Assembly: GCF_003076755.1 (NCBI RefSeq) | Contig: NZ_QDKM01000003.1 | Location: 483,983-547,982 of the forward strand | DNA length: 64,000 nt | Reading direction: 5' to 3' | DNA from: Pararhodobacter oceanensis | GTDB taxonomy: Bacteria > Pseudomonadota > Alphaproteobacteria > Rhodobacterales > Rhodobacteraceae | Notes under the pieces: generated by a model | Told to the model about the DNA's origin: nothing | The model's input: only the letters and a program-made list of their open reading frames with translations | Databases searched by the model: none | Made by a program: the position numbers and the translations under genes | Shown here: positions 62,206 through 64,000 of the stretch, in pieces | Layout of the letters: each line of letters opens with the position of its first letter | Numbering within the stretch: position 1 is the first letter of the stretch

Positions 62206-62970
62206 TTAGCGCGGTGGCAGGCGGGTGGCGCCGTCGAGGCGGATCGTCTCGCCATTCAGGTAAGGATTGGCGACGATCTGCGCGACCATCATGCCGAACT
62301 CCGAGGGCGCACCCAGACGCGCCGGAAACGGGATATTCGCGGTGATCTTGGCGGTCACCTCCTCCGGCAGGCTCTCCATCATCGGGGTGTTAAACAGCCC
62401 CGGCGCAATCGCCATCACCCGGATGCCGGTCTGCGCCAATTCACGCGCGGCGGGCAGGCACATCGAGGCAATCCCGCCCTTGGACGCCGCATAGGCCGCT
62501 TGGCCGACTTGCCCGTCCTGAAACGCTGCCGAGGCGGTGTTGATCACCACGCCGCGCTCGCCGTGCTCCAGCGGGTCCTGCGCCTGCATACCCTTCACCG
62601 CATGCGACATGACGACATAGCTGCCGATCAGATTGACGCGAATGACCTTTTCAAACAGGTCTATCGACATTTTGCCCTCGCGCCCGACGATCCGCGCGGC
62701 GACACCGATACCGGCGCAATTGACCGCGATGCGGGGCATGCCGCCCAGCCCGTCGGCAACGCGGGCAAAAGCGGCCTCGACCTGCGCCGCATCACCGACA
62801 TCGGCCTGCACACCGAGACCGCCAATTTCGGCCGCCACCGCATCGGCTTTGGCGCCGTCAAAATCCAGCACCGCGACGCGCGCACCCTGACTGGCCAAAT
62901 ACCGCGCCGTCGCCTCGCCAAGCCCGCTGCCGCCGCCGGTGACCAGCGCTATCTGACCGTCAATATTCAT
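62206..62970 (-). CDS. short-chain dehydrogenase (3-hydroxyacyl-CoA dehydrogenase type)
   Basis: A 254-residue SDR. The cofactor site ALVTGGGSGLGEATARYLASQG, the NAG-type VNCAGIGVA and the catalytic Y-x3-K (AAYAASKGGIASM) are present. The C-terminal NIPFPARLGAPSEFGMM and YLNGETIRLDGATRLPPR are typical of HSD10-like 3-hydroxyacyl-CoA dehydrogenases. In this operon it would oxidise the beta-hydroxy intermediate made from the hydroxycinnamoyl-CoA. ATG 62970 has a GGAG site; an in-frame upstream start at 63000 is less likely. It is the first gene of the operon. Confidence 0.88.
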   Translation of the reverse strand: MNIDGQIALVTGGGSGLGEATARYLASQGARVAVLDFDGAKADAVAAEIGGLGVQADVGDAAQVEAAFARVADGLGGMPRIAVNCAGIGVAARIVGREGKMSIDLFEKVIRVNLIGSYVVMSHAVKGMQAQDPLEHGERGVVINTASAAFQDGQVGQAAYAASKGGIASMCLPAARELAQTGIRVMAIAPGLFNTPMMESLPEEVTAKITANIPFPARLGAPSEFGMMVAQIVANPYLNGETIRLDGATRLPPR

Positions 62971-63002
62971 CGAAATCTCCACATCCTCAGGGGTTTTCAT
63001 TA

Positions 63003-63031
63003 GTTACATGGCATAACGAAAAACCTGTCAA
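63003..63031 (-). promoter_or_regulatory. promoter of the SDR-MarR-ligase operon with candidate MarR site
   Basis: On the minus strand a perfect -35 TTGACA (63031-63026) is followed by 17 bases and TGTAAC (63008-63003) as a -10. The dyad GTTACATGGCATAAC (63003-63017) overlaps the -10, a suitable place for a MarR repressor. Spacing to the start codon at 62970 is about 30 bases. Confidence 0.55.
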
Positions 63032-63409
63032 CATTTTTTGGCGCGGCAAAAGATCTGTTTCGACAACCTAAGAATGGCTATTACAAGCTAAGGGCGGCCA
63101 TTTCACAACTTAACGGCGGCTATTGGGGGAAAGCGGTGCTGAACCGCGGGGTTGCACGGTTTTGCGCCGCGAATCTCGCCGTGATGGACTGTACTGACAT
63201 TTAGGCCCGGACACACGCGCGACAAATATTCGGGAGCGCCTTACCAGCAGATACTGTCAGAGCGTTGAGGGGCCGGCGATCGAAAGCCTCGATCGGCTTT
63301 GATGCTGGTTTTCGTTGGGAACGGTTCTCTTTGGATGAACAAGAACGGCCGCAGGTGCACCTGCGGCCGTTCTTGTGGTTTGTCTGATGTGCCTGGAGTT
63401 AATCGCAGG
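63032..63409. other. non-coding stretch with direct repeats and a long palindrome
   Basis: Apart from the features listed below, 378 bases without a gene that I can support. Near the left end are three imperfect direct repeats of about 20 bases starting at 63068, 63088 and 63109 (CTAAGAATGGCTATTACAAG, CTAAGGGCGGCCATTTCACA, CTTAACGGCGGCTATTGGGG). The remainder shows no ORF of protein-like composition. Confidence 0.5.
63339..63376. terminator. 38-base perfect palindrome, probable terminator of the interrupted gene
   Basis: ACAAGAACGGCCGCAGGTG and its exact complement are adjacent, so the hairpin can have a stem of about 17 pairs and a four-base loop. It is 34 bases after the stop of the minus-strand gene remnant and is followed on that strand by TTCATCC, so termination is plausible although the U run is weak. 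Confidence 0.5.
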
Positions 63410-63781
63410 TCAGGCGATCTTCATACCCGCCATCTGGGATTCGGCATCGATGCGTGCTGAGAGCAGATCCCGCATGAAGAGAAATCGGCCAAAATCTTGC
63501 TGTATGCGGCTAATTTCGGCGCCTTTCCCGGTGAGGATCGGCACCATTGTGACCCGTCCGATTGCACCATGCTCGGGGTCATTAACCCCGTCAAACTCAT
63601 CGCGTTCGCCGAGAGTTTCCTGAAGCAAAAGGCTGTCCAGGACTCCCTTTATCCGCCCGATGTGATGACTTGCGGAGCCGGAAAGCGGCCCGCCATCACG
63701 AAGCACAGCGATGTCAGCTGCGAGGTTGGTGTGATCCGTGGCGGATAGTCCGGCTTCGTAACGCTCAACGTCGTTGTAGAG
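63410..63781 (-). pseudogene. gene remnant truncated at its 5' end by an IS3-family element
   Basis: An open frame of about 122 codons on the minus strand without a proper start at its upstream end. It reads LYNDVERYEAGLSATDHTN, IAVLRDGGPLSGSASHHIGR, LQETLGERDEFDGVNDPEHG, to a conserved-looking end LSARIDAESQMAGMKIA. The frame runs straight into the left end of the insertion element at about 63782, so the 5' part has been cut off or displaced. A start at 63706 (MLRDGG) would give a 98-residue fragment. I do not recognise the family. Confidence 0.55.
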
Positions 63782-64000
63782 GTGACCTGCCCCCCGCGAG
63801 ATCCCTCACTTTAATGTAGAGTTTGCTCAACCATGAAGGAGCAAACATATGCGAAAGAGCCGTTTTACTGAGTCGCAGATTATTGGGATGATTAAGGAGC
63901 AAGAAGCAGGCATGCCGACAGCCGAAGTGTGTCGTCGCCACGGCCTGAGCCCCTCCACATTTTATAAGCTGAAAGCCAAATACGGGGGCATGGATGTTTC
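63782..64000 (+). mobile_element. IS3-family insertion sequence, left end (right part outside window)
   Basis: The left end probably starts near 63782 with TGACCTGCCCCCCGCGAG, the kind of terminus seen in IS3 (IS407-type) elements. It carries the orfA transposase gene described separately. The element continues past base 64000, so the right inverted repeat and any target duplication cannot be seen. Confidence 0.8.
63849..64000 (+). CDS. IS3-family transposase OrfA (partial)
   Basis: The first 50 residues of an IS3-family OrfA: MRKSRFTESQIIGMIKEQEA, then MPTAEVCRRHGLSPSTFYKLKAKYGGMDVS. This is the helix-turn-helix DNA-binding part that recognises the element's ends; the IS407/IS51-like group has nearly this sequence. 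A GAAGGAG site lies before the ATG. OrfB, made by frameshifting, would lie to the right of the window. Confidence 0.93.
   Translation, partial: MRKSRFTESQIIGMIKEQEAGMPTAEVCRRHGLSPSTFYKLKAKYGGMDV

Overview
The window reads as the chromosome of an alphaproteobacterium, most likely a member of the Rhodobacteraceae (Roseobacter/Rhodobacter side). This rests on high GC, the gene order rsfS-rlmH-gpmI-envC-ctpA-rppH, the order pmbA-cysQ-(WaaA-like)-lpxK, a box benzoyl-CoA cluster with a BoxR regulator, and CsgH-type curli genes. The genus cannot be decided from the sequence alone. No tRNA or rRNA genes and no CRISPR array were seen.

1-12.2 kb: a surface-polysaccharide island. A cut kpsM runs leftwards; kpsE, kpsT and a GT4-like glycosyltransferase run rightwards. 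Facing them are a 1445-residue multidomain glycosyltransferase, a two-part GT2 protein and a sulfotransferase, followed by a second, rightward sulfotransferase-like gene. The 1445-residue protein carries the residue fingerprint of a galectin fold at its N-terminus, a GT31-like domain and a GT92-like domain. It is the most unusual gene in the window.

12.2-28.9 kb: mostly housekeeping. asd, an MFS transporter, rppH, ctpA, envC, gpmI, rlmH, rsfS and an MscS-type channel lie on the minus strand; leuC and leuD lie on the plus strand. leuC and leuD are separated by a palindromic MITE-like repeat and by a head-to-head pair (HupE/UreJ-like membrane protein and DUF4198 protein) whose start codons share one CATG. 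A membrane protein and an exported EEP-family protein with a probable one-base frameshift follow.

28.9-40 kb: two overlapping membrane-associated GTPases, an exported phytase-esterase-like protein, mepA, a UMF1-family transporter, tex, a DUF1643 protein, a predicted outer-membrane barrel and a VOC protein.

40-42.5 kb: a small curli cassette (22-residue curlin-repeat protein, CsgH-like chaperone, second curlin-repeat protein with two cysteines one repeat apart). It is preceded by a long control region and followed by a UUCG terminator and the second MITE-like copy.

42.5-55.5 kb: a MOFRL glycerate kinase, then aerobic benzoate degradation by the box route: benzoate-CoA ligase, alpha/beta hydrolase, DUF309 protein, boxC, boxB, a 56-residue Cys-rich ORF, boxA, a thioesterase, boxR, a divergent hydroxyacyl-CoA dehydrogenase relative and an M20 amidohydrolase. 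TGCA-N6-(T/C)GCA sites stand in front of the ligase and boxC, as expected for BoxR/BzdR-type regulators. No boxD-type aldehyde dehydrogenase is in the window.

55.5-64 kb: the pmbA-cysQ-(WaaA-like)-lpxK operon, then a hydroxycinnamate-type operon (SDR, MarR, feruloyl-CoA-synthase-like ligase) with a visible promoter. The window ends in a non-coding stretch, a gene remnant and the left part of an IS3-family element that appears to have truncated that gene.
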